Origin: Methylobacterium radiodurans
GTDB lineage: Bacteria > Pseudomonadota > Alphaproteobacteria > Rhizobiales > Beijerinckiaceae
Length of the DNA: 64,000 nt
Direction of reading: 5' to 3'
Assembly (NCBI RefSeq): GCF_003173735.1
Contig: NZ_CP029551.1
Location: 1,057,001-1,121,000, forward strand
In this document: in pieces, positions 8,210-16,867 of the stretch
How positions within the stretch are numbered: position 1 is the first letter of the stretch
Layout: each line of letters starts with the position of its first letter
Position numbers and translations under genes: made by a program
Notes under the pieces: generated by a model
What the model was told of the DNA's origin: nothing
Databases searched by the model: none
What the model saw: only the letters and a program-made list of their open reading frames with translations

Positions 8210-8959
8210 GTGACCGTGAAATCAGGGACCAGGGCCGCGAAGGCGAAGCCGACCGCCGCGAAGGCGAAGCCGACCGCCACGAGGGCGAAGCCGGCCGCGC
8301 GCGCCCCGGCGCCCCGGACGGCCGCTGCACCGAAGCCCGGTAAGGCGAAGGTGCGGATCTTCGTCTCCTACTGCCACGCGAACGCGGTCCAGCAGGCCAA
8401 GCTCCAGGTCCACCTCGCCCAGTTGCGGCGGGACGAGGTCGAGATCTGGTTCGATGGCGAGATGGAAGCCGGTGACAAGTTGAACACCGAGATCTCGCGC
8501 AAGCTGCGTGCAGCGGACGTGTTCGTGGCGCTGATGAGCCCGGAATACATCGCCAGCCACTGGTGCCAGTTGGAGTACCGGCGGGCCATGGGCCGGAGGG
8601 CCAGGGGCTCCATGCGGGTGGTGGTCGTCATCGTCAGGCCCTGCGCCTGGAAGGATACCGGGGCGTCCGACCTCAAGGTGCTTCCCCGCGACGGGAAGGC
8701 CGTGAGCGACTGGCGGTCGATGGACCACGCCTTCGCCAACGTGGCCGAGGGCATCAAGGGCGCGGTCAAGGCCGTGCGGGCCGCGCTCCAGGAAGCGGTC
8801 CCCGCCCGACCCGCGAAGTCGACGCGAGCCGCCGCAGCGCCCGTGCCGGAGAAACGGCCCGCCCCCGCCAAGGGCGGCCGGAAGGCGTCGACGAAGGCAC
8901 GGCCCGCCGCTCGGGCGGTCCTCGGCAAGCGTCCGGCGCGGGGCCGCGCGGCCGGGTAG
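8210..8959 (+). CDS. TIR-domain protein with Ala/Lys/Pro-rich tails
   Basis: 249-aa protein. A basic low-complexity N-terminus built from KAKPTAA-type repeats (about 5-45) precedes a TIR domain (about 48-185). The domain begins VRIFVSYCHANAV and contains SPEYIASHWCQLEYRRA, where the Glu of WCQLE (near residue 122) is the position used by NAD-cleaving TIRs. A histone-H1-like C-terminal tail rich in Ala, Lys, Pro and Arg follows. TIR proteins of bacteria act in anti-phage NAD depletion or signalling; the role here is inferred. GTG 8210 follows a GAGGGGG site. A broken DUF2235 gene lies just downstream. Confidence 0.82.
   Translation: MTVKSGTRAAKAKPTAAKAKPTATRAKPAARAPAPRTAAAPKPGKAKVRIFVSYCHANAVQQAKLQVHLAQLRRDEVEIWFDGEMEAGDKLNTEISRKLRAADVFVALMSPEYIASHWCQLEYRRAMGRRARGSMRVVVVIVRPCAWKDTGASDLKVLPRDGKAVSDWRSMDHAFANVAEGIKGAVKAVRAALQEAVPARPAKSTRAAAAPVPEKRPAPAKGGRKASTKARPAARAVLGKRPARGRAAG
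8237..8299 (+). repeat. 21-bp tandem repeat inside TIR gene
   Basis: Three consecutive 21-base units, the first two identical (8237-8257, 8258-8278) and the third diverged (8279-8299). They encode the heptad A-K-A-K-P-T-A. The repeat keeps frame and gives a flexible basic N-terminal tail, so copy number could vary without breaking the gene. Confidence 0.8.
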
Positions 8960-8998
8960 GAACGGATCGGGGGCCGGCCGCGACGGCCGGATAGGGTC

Positions 8999-9210
8999 AT
9001 GCCGAAGAACATCGTCGTCTTCTCGGACGGCACGGGGCAGGAAGGCGGGCTTCGCGAGGAGCAGCGGCTGAGCAACGTGTACAAGCTCTACCGCGTCTGC
9101 CGCGTCGGACCCGATAGCGGCATCGACCCGCGCGATCAGGTCGCCTTCTACGACGCGGGTCTCGGGACGGACGCGGGCGCGAGGGGTTTCACCGGCGCGT
9201 ACCGCCGGCT
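8999..9210 (+). pseudogene. DUF2235 hydrolase, N-terminal fragment
   Basis: ATG 8999 opens a frame reading KNIVVFSDGTGQEGG, then LSNVYKLYRVCR and DQVAFYDAGLGTDAG. This is the start of a DUF2235 alpha/beta-hydrolase domain, the fold of Tle-type phospholipase effectors. Similarity stops after about 65 residues, well before the GxSxG nucleophile, and the frame continues as unrelated sequence. A complete relative is at 20815-21972. The fragment directly follows the TIR gene, so a TIR-DUF2235 pair may once have existed here. Confidence 0.6.
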
Positions 9211-9377
9211 GCACCCTCAAGGAGATCGCCGACCGTATGGGTCTCGCGCCGCACCAAGCCATGCGGCGGCTGAACGAGGCCGGCATCCGGGACGCGGTGA
9301 GGTACGATCAGGTCCATATGAAGCTCTACAGGCGCCGCGACCTGCCAACCGAACGGCTGACCGCCGACGCCGCCTGA
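9210..9377 (+). pseudogene. HTH-like protein 3' fragment
   Basis: In the frame offset from the DUF2235 fragment, codons from 9210 read CTLKEIADRMGLAPHQAMRR, then a basic tail, and stop at TGA 9377. The segment looks like a small helix-turn-helix C-terminus (KEIADRMGLAPHQAMRRL). It has no start of its own, so it appears to be the end of another gene joined to the broken hydrolase by deletion. Confidence 0.35.
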
Positions 9378-9389
9378 CCCATCGCCGGG

Positions 9390-10055
9390 TCAGTGCATCC
9401 CGGGAGCCGCCGGTGCCTCGGCCAGATCGAGAGCCGCCGACGGATCGTAGGCCACCTGCATGATGCCGAACGCCATGGCGGCGCAGCACATGCGGCAAGC
9501 GTCGTACCGAAGTTGGAAATCCGCGGCCGCCCAGGTTTCGGTCGTGACGGGGGCGTCGCCCGAGATGTCGGCCCGCAGGAGATCGAGCTCCTTCCGGATG
9601 TGCGCCGCGTCGAACGCGACCACGGAGACGCGGGAGGCGAAGTGCTCCAGCATTCCCGGATCGACCGGGACCTCATGGTCGTCGAACCGGAACCAGCGCA
9701 GCCCCGTCTTGGGGTCTGGAGGGGTGACGCCGTCGCGTTGGGCGCAGATCGACATCATGTCGACGACGCTCTCGATGGCCTCCGTACGGGAGGGGACGGG
9801 CTCTGGGGTGCCGACGATGGTGGGGACGCCGGGTGGCAATCCCTTGAATTCCAGGTCGGCATGCCAGCCTTCACCGACCTTGTAGAGGTGGACGCCTGAT
9901 GCCTTCGAGAGTTGCCAGTACGCCTCGGCGGCGGCGAAGACATTGCTGCGGGCCTCGACCTGCACGCCCGTCACGTCCACGAGCTGCCCTTTCAACTGCC
10001 TGAGCAGCAATGCCGCCTTCGCGCGGTTCTGCGGGTTGTGGTGCTTGTAGCCCAT
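9390..10055 (-). CDS. Hypothetical protein
   Basis: 221-aa protein with no signal peptide or membrane segment. It begins MGYKHHNPQNRAKAALLLRQ, has a mixed alpha/beta-looking middle with a DUF-like WFRFDDHEVPVD patch, and a C-terminal helix with CRMCCAAMAFGIMQV. Three clustered cysteines there might bind metal. I do not recognise a family. ATG 10055 is preferred to the upstream start at 10151 because the first 32 residues of the longer form look non-coding and overlap an IS-like end region. Confidence 0.6.
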   Translation of the reverse strand: MGYKHHNPQNRAKAALLLRQLKGQLVDVTGVQVEARSNVFAAAEAYWQLSKASGVHLYKVGEGWHADLEFKGLPPGVPTIVGTPEPVPSRTEAIESVVDMMSICAQRDGVTPPDPKTGLRWFRFDDHEVPVDPGMLEHFASRVSVVAFDAAHIRKELDLLRADISGDAPVTTETWAAADFQLRYDACRMCCAAMAFGIMQVAYDPSAALDLAEAPAAPGMH

Positions 10056-10174
10056 GGCATCGCCTCGTCCCGCCGCCCGCGACAGCGCCGGCCGGTCGAG
10101 GAATTCTCCGGTTCCGGGTCGCAACCCACAAACCGTCTTGAGGCATCGCACGTGAAGTTGTGCGATCCAGAAAA

Positions 10175-10327
10175 TGATGTGCGGATCTTTGGCGTTATGG
10201 GCACGGAACTATGGTGTTCGGCGTGCAGGCTCCCCTAGGCGCTCAAAGCGGATCAAAGGGTCGGCTATCAGGTTTGATAGCCGACCCAAAGATCCGCTTT
10301 GGTCACCCAAAGTTCCGCACTGGATCA
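10175..10327. mobile_element. Miniature IS21-like element without transposase
   Basis: The left end has TGCGGATCTTTGG followed by GCACGGAACTATGG. The right end, in inverse orientation, has CCCAAAGATCCGC and CCCAAAGTTCCGCAC. Spaced, repeated short units in inverted orientation at both ends are typical of IS21-family termini. Only about 150 bases separate the ends, so it carries no istA/istB and resembles a MITE or a collapsed insertion. The right end aligns with 2409-2470. Confidence 0.5.
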
Positions 10328-10338
10328 ACCTAGACTGA

Positions 10339-10372
10339 GCAAGGGGCCGCTGTCCGGACAGCGGCCCCTTGC
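10339..10372. terminator. Perfect 17-bp palindromic hairpin
   Basis: GCAAGGGGCCGCTGTCC is followed at once by its exact reverse complement, forming a 17-bp stem with essentially no loop. It is GC-rich and probably a bidirectional terminator, or part of the repeated IS21-end module also seen at 2480-2506. Its right side faces the 3' end of the exported protein at 10443. The rest of 10056-10442 holds no gene. Confidence 0.65.
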
Positions 10373-10442
10373 CCTCGGCTTTCGACGATTTGGGCTGTGA
10401 CGGCGACGTCAGGCGCCCGGTCGATGCGTGGACGGTCGCCGA

Positions 10443-10955
10443 CTACGGCTTCCCGCTTGGCGCCACGAACGGGTTTTTCTCGGTGGCCAAGCCGTTCTTG
10501 GCGTAACACGCCTCCAACCGGTCGAGGGCGGCCGCGCTCTTATCCAGCGCCACCTTGATGGTCGCACCCTCGCCCTTCACGTCCAGGCCATCGGCTAGCT
10601 TCAGAGACCGCAAGAACTTCTCATCCTTGACAGGCAGCGACACGGCGTTGCCCGACGCGGCGACGTCCGCCTGCAGCATCGATGATCCGGCCACCAGCTC
10701 GACCGGGTAGCTCTTGCCGCGCCCGAGCTTCCACTTCGGCGAGCTCATCGTCAGGTCGAGCCCTTCCGCGTCGCGGGTGAACCGGACGTAGACCCCTTCC
10801 TCCGTCGTCCGGGTCATCGTGCACCGGTCGAACTTCTGCCCTTTCGAGACCGCATCGACCTTCCAAGGACCTATGGCGACCGCCCCCTCGGGCGCCTCAG
10901 CGTAAGCGGCGAAGGACATGCCCGACAGGGCGAGGGCGGCGATGACGAGGCGCAT
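10443..10955 (-). CDS. Exported protein of unknown function
   Basis: 170-aa protein with a signal peptide (MRLVIAALALSGMSFAAYA). The mature part begins EAPEGAVAIGPWKVDAVSKG and is beta-rich with two cysteines (FDRCTMTR and LEACYAKNG). It resembles the many small periplasmic invasion- or stress-type proteins of Rhizobiales, but I cannot assign it to one. It stands alone between a hairpin on its 3' side and a short intergenic region. Confidence 0.65.
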   Translation of the reverse strand: MRLVIAALALSGMSFAAYAEAPEGAVAIGPWKVDAVSKGQKFDRCTMTRTTEEGVYVRFTRDAEGLDLTMSSPKWKLGRGKSYPVELVAGSSMLQADVAASGNAVSLPVKDEKFLRSLKLADGLDVKGEGATIKVALDKSAAALDRLEACYAKNGLATEKNPFVAPSGKP

Positions 10956-11133
10956 GCGGATCTCCTGGTTGCGCGGCCCGGATCAGGTCACGAGGAGGCA
11001 GCGGGTTCCACGACATCGCCGATGCCCAGTCACCGAGGGCGCGAACGATAGGAGAGCGAAGCCTTACGGTTCGAATGCGTCGCGGCGCGGGAGCAGCCGA
11101 GGTTTACCCCAGCGCTCGCGGGCAAGCGACAGG

Positions 11134-11298
11134 TCATTCCGCGTCGGCCGTCTCTTCGGCATCGGATGGCGGATCGCTTCGGTCCGGAGGCGGCGGTAGG
11201 TGCGGCGGCGGCGGCAGCCCTGGGCTCGGCGGCGTTGGCAGGCCGGCCCCCTCGTCCGCCGCGGGAAGGTCGTCGGGTTTGATACCGTCGCTCATCAT
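11134..11298 (-). CDS. Small proline-rich hypothetical protein
   Basis: Possible 54-aa acidic, Pro-rich protein starting MMSDGIKPDDLPAADEGAGL, with a PPPPHLPPPP stretch and an acidic end. The composition is low-complexity, so coding status is uncertain. Nothing indicates a function. Confidence 0.33.
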   Translation of the reverse strand: MMSDGIKPDDLPAADEGAGLPTPPSPGLPPPPHLPPPPDRSDPPSDAEETADAE

Positions 11299-11449
11299 GA
11301 TGCCTTCCACAACCTGGCCGACGCGACGGACGGCATGCGTTTCCGCCCTAGAGCGATGCCCGCCCTTGCCTTCGGGCAGGGCGGGCATCAGCACCTCAGG
11401 TCTTCGGGATTTCAGTCGCTCGTCGCCCCTCGCGTAGCTCCGACCCCTG

Positions 11450-11659
11450 TTATCGAAGGGTCGGGGATTCGCCGGGCTTCAGGTGGGGATCGCCGCCATC
11501 GGGGGCACCGAGCGACACGTGATCGTTGAGGCGGCCGAGGTGTTCGAAGACATGCTCGAAGGCATCGGTCACGGCCCGCTCGAACGAGCCGTCTCCCTTG
11601 CCCTGTGCGTCCTTGAGGGCGTTCAGCAGCGCGCGGTGCTTCTCGGTATCCGTGGACAT
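11450..11659 (-). CDS. Small hypothetical protein
   Basis: 69-aa protein (MSTDTEKHRALLNALKDAQG, then FERAVTDAFEHVFEHLGRL), predicted to be helical and soluble. A GGGAG site lies 7 bases before ATG 11659 and the residue mix is protein-like, so I favour it as real. The family is not recognised. Confidence 0.5.
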   Translation of the reverse strand: MSTDTEKHRALLNALKDAQGKGDGSFERAVTDAFEHVFEHLGRLNDHVSLGAPDGGDPHLKPGESPTLR

Positions 11660-11927
11660 CGCGTTTCTCCCGGCTGGCTATTGATTTGGCTCAGAAGGCC
11701 AATTTGTCCGCGCCATGCCGGTTCCCTAGGGCTCGCCTCGCCTCTTTATCGGTGACCGCTCCGGGTCAAACGAGGCTGCTCGCCCAAGCGTGACGTCGCC
11801 GTCGGCGAACTGACGAAAAAGTCGCGCCCGTCGACCGGTTTCCGCGGCAGTTGTCAGGTATCGGACATCTTTGCGCCAGAAAGTCCGCTAGTGCACAACC
11901 CGACCGCCGGCGCCGCGACCATTCCCC

Positions 11928-12737
11928 GTGAACATCCGAACCTCGTCTACCATCGACGGCAACTTGCTGCTCGAAGCCCTCGATGCCGACGACCGCACCC
12001 TGTTGGCGCCGCACGCCGAGCGCCGAGAGGTCCGTCGCGGCGACGTACTGATCCGCGCCGGCGACGACGTCAGCCACGTCACTTTCCCTTCCCACCATTG
12101 CGTCGTCACCCTGGTCGTGCCGCTCATGGACGGGAAGTCGGTCGAGACCGCCACGGTCGGTCGCGAAGGCGCCATGGGGGGCGTCGTCAGCCACGGCTAC
12201 CTGCCGGCGTTCGGGCAGGCGGTCGTACAAGTCGGCGGTCCGGTCATCCGGATCGACGCCGCCCGCCTGTCCGAGGCCAAGCAGGCCTCGAAGAGCATCC
12301 GCGACCTGTTCGTGCGCTACGCCGACTGCCTGCTGGCCCAGGTGCTCCAGTCGGTCGCCTGCAATGCCGCCCACACCATCGAGCGGCGCTGTCTGCGCTG
12401 GCTCCTGACCCTGCAGGACCGGATCGGCACGCCCGAACTGCCGGTCACGCACGAACTTCTGGCCGACATGCTCGGCGTGCGCCGCGCCTACCTGACCGAG
12501 GTTCTCGGGCGCATGCAGCGCGAAGGCCTGATCACCATGGGCCACGGACGCATCACCCTCCCGGACAGGGCCCGCGCGGAAGCCGGCTCGTGCGAGTGCC
12601 ACGCCGCGGTGCGGCGCCACTTTGAGGAAGTGATGGGTGCCGTGTACGCGCCCGGCGGCCGCATCGTCGCCGTCGATGTCGGCGACCCGGAGCGGCTGCG
12701 GCCCCCGTCCGCGCTCGTGAAGGACGCGACCCCGTGA
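11928..12737 (+). CDS. Crp/Fnr-family regulator of the HWE kinase cluster
   Basis: 269-aa regulator beginning at GTG 11928. The sensor barrel (RGDVLIRAGDDVSHVTFPSH) resembles the Crp-like proteins common in Methylobacteriaceae and Bradyrhizobiaceae. A winged HTH follows at about 175-215 (THELLADMLGVRRAYLTEVL), with an unusual C-terminal extension containing SCECHAAVRRHFEEVMG. Its stop overlaps the kinase start as GTGA, so the two are translationally coupled. It may regulate this signalling cluster or act as its output. Confidence 0.83.
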   Translation: MNIRTSSTIDGNLLLEALDADDRTLLAPHAERREVRRGDVLIRAGDDVSHVTFPSHHCVVTLVVPLMDGKSVETATVGREGAMGGVVSHGYLPAFGQAVVQVGGPVIRIDAARLSEAKQASKSIRDLFVRYADCLLAQVLQSVACNAAHTIERRCLRWLLTLQDRIGTPELPVTHELLADMLGVRRAYLTEVLGRMQREGLITMGHGRITLPDRARAEAGSCECHAAVRRHFEEVMGAVYAPGGRIVAVDVGDPERLRPPSALVKDATP

Positions 12738-15700
12738 ACCAGGTCATGCGTCCCGCCCGGGTCGAGGAAGATGGGCGGCTAGCCGCGCTCGCCGCCTTCG
12801 ACATCCTCGACACGCCGCCCGAGCGCGGCTTCGACGACATCGTCAACCTCGCGCGCCGCCTCTGCGCCGCGCCCGTCGCCCTGGTTAGCTTGGTCGACCG
12901 CGACCGCCAGTGGTTCAAGGCGCGCGCAGGCTTCCCATCCTGCGAGACCGACCTCGACCGCTCGGTGTGCAAGTTCGTCCTGGCCGAACCGGGCGTCCTA
13001 CAGATCCCGGACCTGACGCGCGACGCGCGCACCCGCGCCAACCCGCTGGTGACCGGCGAGCCGCGTCTGCGCTTCTACGCCGGCGCGCCCCTTCGCACGC
13101 CCGAGGGGCAGGTGCTCGGCAGCCTGTGCGTGATCGACCATGTCCCGCGCCCGGGGGGGCTCTCTCCGGAACAGGTTGCGGACCTGGAGGCGCTCGCCCG
13201 CCAGGTCATGGACCAGCTCCTGCTGCGCCGTTCGCTGTCGGACCGCGACCGCGCCGGGCGCCAGGGGGAGGCTGTCGCCGTGACCCTGGCCGGCGTCGCG
13301 GCGGCGGGCGGCGACCTCGATGAGAGCTTCCGGGCCGTGCTTGCGGGTGCGATGCGCGCCGTCCCCGCCGCCGAGGCCGGCACGGTCGAGATCCGCGAGG
13401 GGGATTCCCTGGTCTATCGCGCCGTCACGGCTGGCCTTGCGACGCATCTCGGCCTTCGCGTCCCGCTTCGGGGAAGCCTCGCGGGTGCCTGCTACCGGGA
13501 AGGCGTCCCTCTCCTTGTCCCCGATGTCCTGGGCGATGACCGGGTCGAGCCCGAACTGGCCAAGCGGCTTCGCCAGCGCTCGTGCATGCTGGTGCCCGTT
13601 CGCCGCGGCGGTGTCGTGGTCGGCGTCCTGAAGCTGCAATCGAGCCGCCCGGACGCCTTCGCCGAGGAGGACCTGCAGGTTCTCGGCGTTCTCGCCGGTT
13701 CCGTCGCCTCCGGCCTTGCCGAGGCCGGCGAGCGCGCCGCTAACCGAGCGGCAGCCCTGACCGAGTACCGGCGTCGAGCGGTGTTCGACAGCGCGCAGGA
13801 CTACGCCATCATCCTGCTCGACCTCGACGGCCGGATCACGGACTGGAACGCGGGCGCGACCCGCATCCTCGGTTGGCGTCCCGAGGAGATGTGCGGCGAG
13901 ACCGCCGACGCGTTCTTCACGCCGGAGGACCGGCGCGACGGCATCCCGGCCATGGAGATGCAGTCCGCCCTGGAGACGGGCACCGGCGTCGACGAGCGCT
14001 GGCACCTGCGCCGCGACGGGGAGCGCTTCTGGGCCAACGGCGAGATGATGGTGCTGCGCGACGAGGCCGGCGCGGCCATCGGCTTCGTGAAGATCCTGCG
14101 TGACCGGACGGAGCAGAAGGAGGCCGCCGCCCGCCTGCAGGAAAGCCAGGACCGCTACCGGCTGGCGGCGCGCGCGACCAACGACGCGATCTGGGACTGG
14201 AACCTCGCAACCAACCACGTCCTGTGGAACGAGGCCCTGACCGAGGCCTACGGCCATGCACCCGAGACGGTCGAGCCGACCGGCGATTGGTGGATTGCGC
14301 AGGTCCATCCCGAGGACCGCAACCGCATCGACGCCTCGATCCACGCCGTCATCGACGGCGCTGGCACGACCTGGACGGAAGAGTACCGCTTCCGGCGCGC
14401 CGACGGCTCCTACGCGCACGTGCTCGACCGCGGCCACGTCATGCGCGACGCAGACGGCCGGGCCTGTCGCATGATCGGCGCGATGCTCGACCTGACCGCG
14501 CGCAAGCGGGCCGAGGACGCCCTGCGCACGAGCGAGCGCCGCCTAGGGCTCGAACGGGGACTGCTGGAGGCGATCTTCCGCCAAGCCCCCGTTGGCATCT
14601 CCATCGCCGGGGCCGAGGCCGGAAGGCCATCGTCCTTGAACGCCAAGGCCGAGGAGATCCTCGGCCACGGGCTCGGGACCGAGGGCGACGCCCGGTACGT
14701 CTCCTACGGCGCCCTGCATCCGGACGGTCGCCGGTACGAGCCCAACGAATACCCCACCCTCCGCGCCCTGCGGAAGGGCGAGACGGTGCGGGGCGAGGAG
14801 ATGCGCTATCGCAACGCCGAGACGGGCGAGCTGCGCCTCTTGGAGGTGTCGAGCGGACCCGTGCGTGACGACGAGGGCGCGATCCAGGCCGCGGTGACCG
14901 TGCTGGTCGACGTCGGGGACCAGCGCCGGGCCGATGCCGAGACGCGCCGCCTCGCCGCCCTAGTAGAGCAGAGCCAGGACTTCATCGGCCTGGCGGCGCA
15001 CGACGGAAGCGTTGACTTCGTCAACGAGGCCGGCCGGCGCCTCATCGGCCTGCCCGACCTCGCGGCGGCCAGGGCCATGCCCATCGTGAACTACTTCGTG
15101 CCGGAGGAGCGCGCGCGCGTCCTCGACGAGGTGCTGCCGGCGGTCGAGCGGGACGGCTTCTGGGAGGGCGAACTGAATTTCCGGCACGTGGTCACCGGGG
15201 CTGCGGTCCCGGTCCTGTACAACCTCTTCCCCGTGCGCGACGCCGGCGGGCGCAAGCTCGGCTACGGCACCGTCACGCGCGACCTCACGGAACAGAAGAA
15301 GGCGCGCCAGGCCCTGCAAGCCAGCGAGGCGACGCTGCGCGCCGTGCTCGACACGGTACCGGTCGGCATCCTGTTCGCGGAAGCGCCGTCCGGCCGCATC
15401 GTCGCCGGCAATCGGCGATTGGAGGAGATCTTCCGCCATCCCGTGCTGCCTTCGCCCGACGCCGAGAGCTACGGCGAATGGGTCGCCTTCCACGAGGACG
15501 GCCGCCCGGTTGCTCCGGAGGAGTACCCGCTCAGCCGCCTCATCCGGGAAGGTGTCGAGCACGCGGAGATGCGCTGCGAGTACCAGCGCGGCGACGGCAC
15601 CCGGCTCTGGATCGAGATCGCGGGTGCGCCGATGCGCGATGACGCCGGCGTGGTGGTCGGCGCGGTCGTGGCGGTCGCCGACATTGACACCCGCCGCCGG

Positions 15701-16312
15701 GCCGAGGAACGGCAGGACCTGCTCAACCAGGAGCTCTCGCACCGGATGAAGAACCTGCTGGCGATGGTGCAGGCCATCGCCGCCTCGACCCTGCGCGGCG
15801 CCACCGACATGGACGCCGCGCGCGAGGTCCTCGGCAGCCGGCTGGTCGCGCTCGGCAAGGCGCACGACGTGCTCCTCGGCGGCGCCGCTGAGAGCGCCTC
15901 CCTGGCGGCGGTGGTCCGGGAAGGCGTCGGCGTCCAGGAATCGGCGGGGCGGCGCGTCGCGTTCACGGGACCGGACGTCGAGATCGGCGGCAAGGCCGCG
16001 CTGTCCCTGGCCCTGACCCTGCACGAGCTGACCACGAACGCGGTCAAGTATGGCGCGCTGTCGGTGCCAGGCGGCAAGGTCGCCGTGACGGCCTCGCTGA
16101 TCGGGCCTGAAGACGCGCCGCGCCTGCGCATCGCCTGGACCGAGCGCGGCGGCCCGCCGGTCGTGCCGCCATCGCGAAAGGGGTTCGGGTCACGGCTGAT
16201 CGAGCGCGGTCTCACGGCGCAGGTCAACGCCAACCTCTCGCTCGATTACCGCCCGGAGGGTGTGGCGTGCGTCGTCGAGGCGTCGTTGGCCGATTTCCAG
16301 GAGGTCGCTTGA
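12734..16312 (+). CDS. Multi-GAF/PAS HWE-family sensor histidine kinase
   Basis: 1192-aa soluble sensor with no transmembrane segment. Order: GAF (about 20-160, FDILDTPPERGFDDIVNLA), second GAF (about 180-335), five PAS/PAC segments (about 350-990, for example AQDYAIILLDLDGRITDWNA), then the kinase. The phospho-acceptor box is LSHRMKNLLAMVQAI, the N-box is LTLHELTTNAVKYGALS, and the signature Trp-x-Glu is in IAWTERGG, which together define HWE kinases. These often act in light, redox or general stress control. GTG 12734 overlaps the upstream stop; the receiver gene follows at once. Confidence 0.9.
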   Translation: MNQVMRPARVEEDGRLAALAAFDILDTPPERGFDDIVNLARRLCAAPVALVSLVDRDRQWFKARAGFPSCETDLDRSVCKFVLAEPGVLQIPDLTRDARTRANPLVTGEPRLRFYAGAPLRTPEGQVLGSLCVIDHVPRPGGLSPEQVADLEALARQVMDQLLLRRSLSDRDRAGRQGEAVAVTLAGVAAAGGDLDESFRAVLAGAMRAVPAAEAGTVEIREGDSLVYRAVTAGLATHLGLRVPLRGSLAGACYREGVPLLVPDVLGDDRVEPELAKRLRQRSCMLVPVRRGGVVVGVLKLQSSRPDAFAEEDLQVLGVLAGSVASGLAEAGERAANRAAALTEYRRRAVFDSAQDYAIILLDLDGRITDWNAGATRILGWRPEEMCGETADAFFTPEDRRDGIPAMEMQSALETGTGVDERWHLRRDGERFWANGEMMVLRDEAGAAIGFVKILRDRTEQKEAAARLQESQDRYRLAARATNDAIWDWNLATNHVLWNEALTEAYGHAPETVEPTGDWWIAQVHPEDRNRIDASIHAVIDGAGTTWTEEYRFRRADGSYAHVLDRGHVMRDADGRACRMIGAMLDLTARKRAEDALRTSERRLGLERGLLEAIFRQAPVGISIAGAEAGRPSSLNAKAEEILGHGLGTEGDARYVSYGALHPDGRRYEPNEYPTLRALRKGETVRGEEMRYRNAETGELRLLEVSSGPVRDDEGAIQAAVTVLVDVGDQRRADAETRRLAALVEQSQDFIGLAAHDGSVDFVNEAGRRLIGLPDLAAARAMPIVNYFVPEERARVLDEVLPAVERDGFWEGELNFRHVVTGAAVPVLYNLFPVRDAGGRKLGYGTVTRDLTEQKKARQALQASEATLRAVLDTVPVGILFAEAPSGRIVAGNRRLEEIFRHPVLPSPDAESYGEWVAFHEDGRPVAPEEYPLSRLIREGVEHAEMRCEYQRGDGTRLWIEIAGAPMRDDAGVVVGAVVAVADIDTRRRAEERQDLLNQELSHRMKNLLAMVQAIAASTLRGATDMDAAREVLGSRLVALGKAHDVLLGGAAESASLAAVVREGVGVQESAGRRVAFTGPDVEIGGKAALSLALTLHELTTNAVKYGALSVPGGKVAVTASLIGPEDAPRLRIAWTERGGPPVVPPSRKGFGSRLIERGLTAQVNANLSLDYRPEGVACVVEASLADFQEVA

Positions 16313-16356
16313 CGGACCGGCGCAACGAAGGGTCGGGCGGGCCGTTGCCGCTTGCC

Positions 16357-16740
16357 ATGACCGATGCCCTGCCCGCGAAGACGGCCCTGGTGGTCGAGGA
16401 CGAGATGCTCTTCCGCCTGGAGGTCCGCGATCTCCTCGAAGCGGAGGGCTACGCCGTGGTCGAGGCCGGCAATGCCGCCCAGGCGCTGGAACGTCTGGAC
16501 GGCACGGTCACCCTGATGATCACCGATGTGCGCATGCCGGGCACGATGGACGGCCTGGCGCTCGCGCGCGAGGTCACCCGCCGTCGGTCGGACGTGGCCG
16601 TCGTCGTCGTGTCGGCACAAGTGACTCCTCGCCCCGAGGCCTTGCCCGGGCACGTTCCCTTCGTCGAACGCCCATTCATTGAAAGCCGCTTCCACGCCGC
16701 CATCGACCGGGCCGTGTCGGCGAGGACCGAAAGCCGATGA
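16357..16740 (+). CDS. Single-domain response regulator
   Basis: 127-aa stand-alone receiver: acidic pocket LVVEDEMLFRLEVRDLLE, phospho-acceptor Asp in LMITDVRMPGTMDG, switch Ser in VVVVSAQV, and Pro after an Arg (FVERPF) where Lys is usual. The conserved Lys is therefore replaced by Arg, which could alter phosphorylation. It immediately follows the HWE kinase and is its likely partner. ATG 16357 is chosen; a TTG at 16309 overlapping the kinase stop would add 16 residues and couple translation. Confidence 0.82.
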   Translation: MTDALPAKTALVVEDEMLFRLEVRDLLEAEGYAVVEAGNAAQALERLDGTVTLMITDVRMPGTMDGLALAREVTRRRSDVAVVVVSAQVTPRPEALPGHVPFVERPFIESRFHAAIDRAVSARTESR

Positions 16741-16867
16741 TGACGTCGACTTCCTGTTCGGCCAAACCGCACGAGGCCTCGACCCGACCAAAGGCCGCAT
16801 CCGATTTCCGTCCCGTCGCCCCCGAGGGCGTTGGTTCCCGAATGGACGCCCTCTAGAGATCCAGGCC

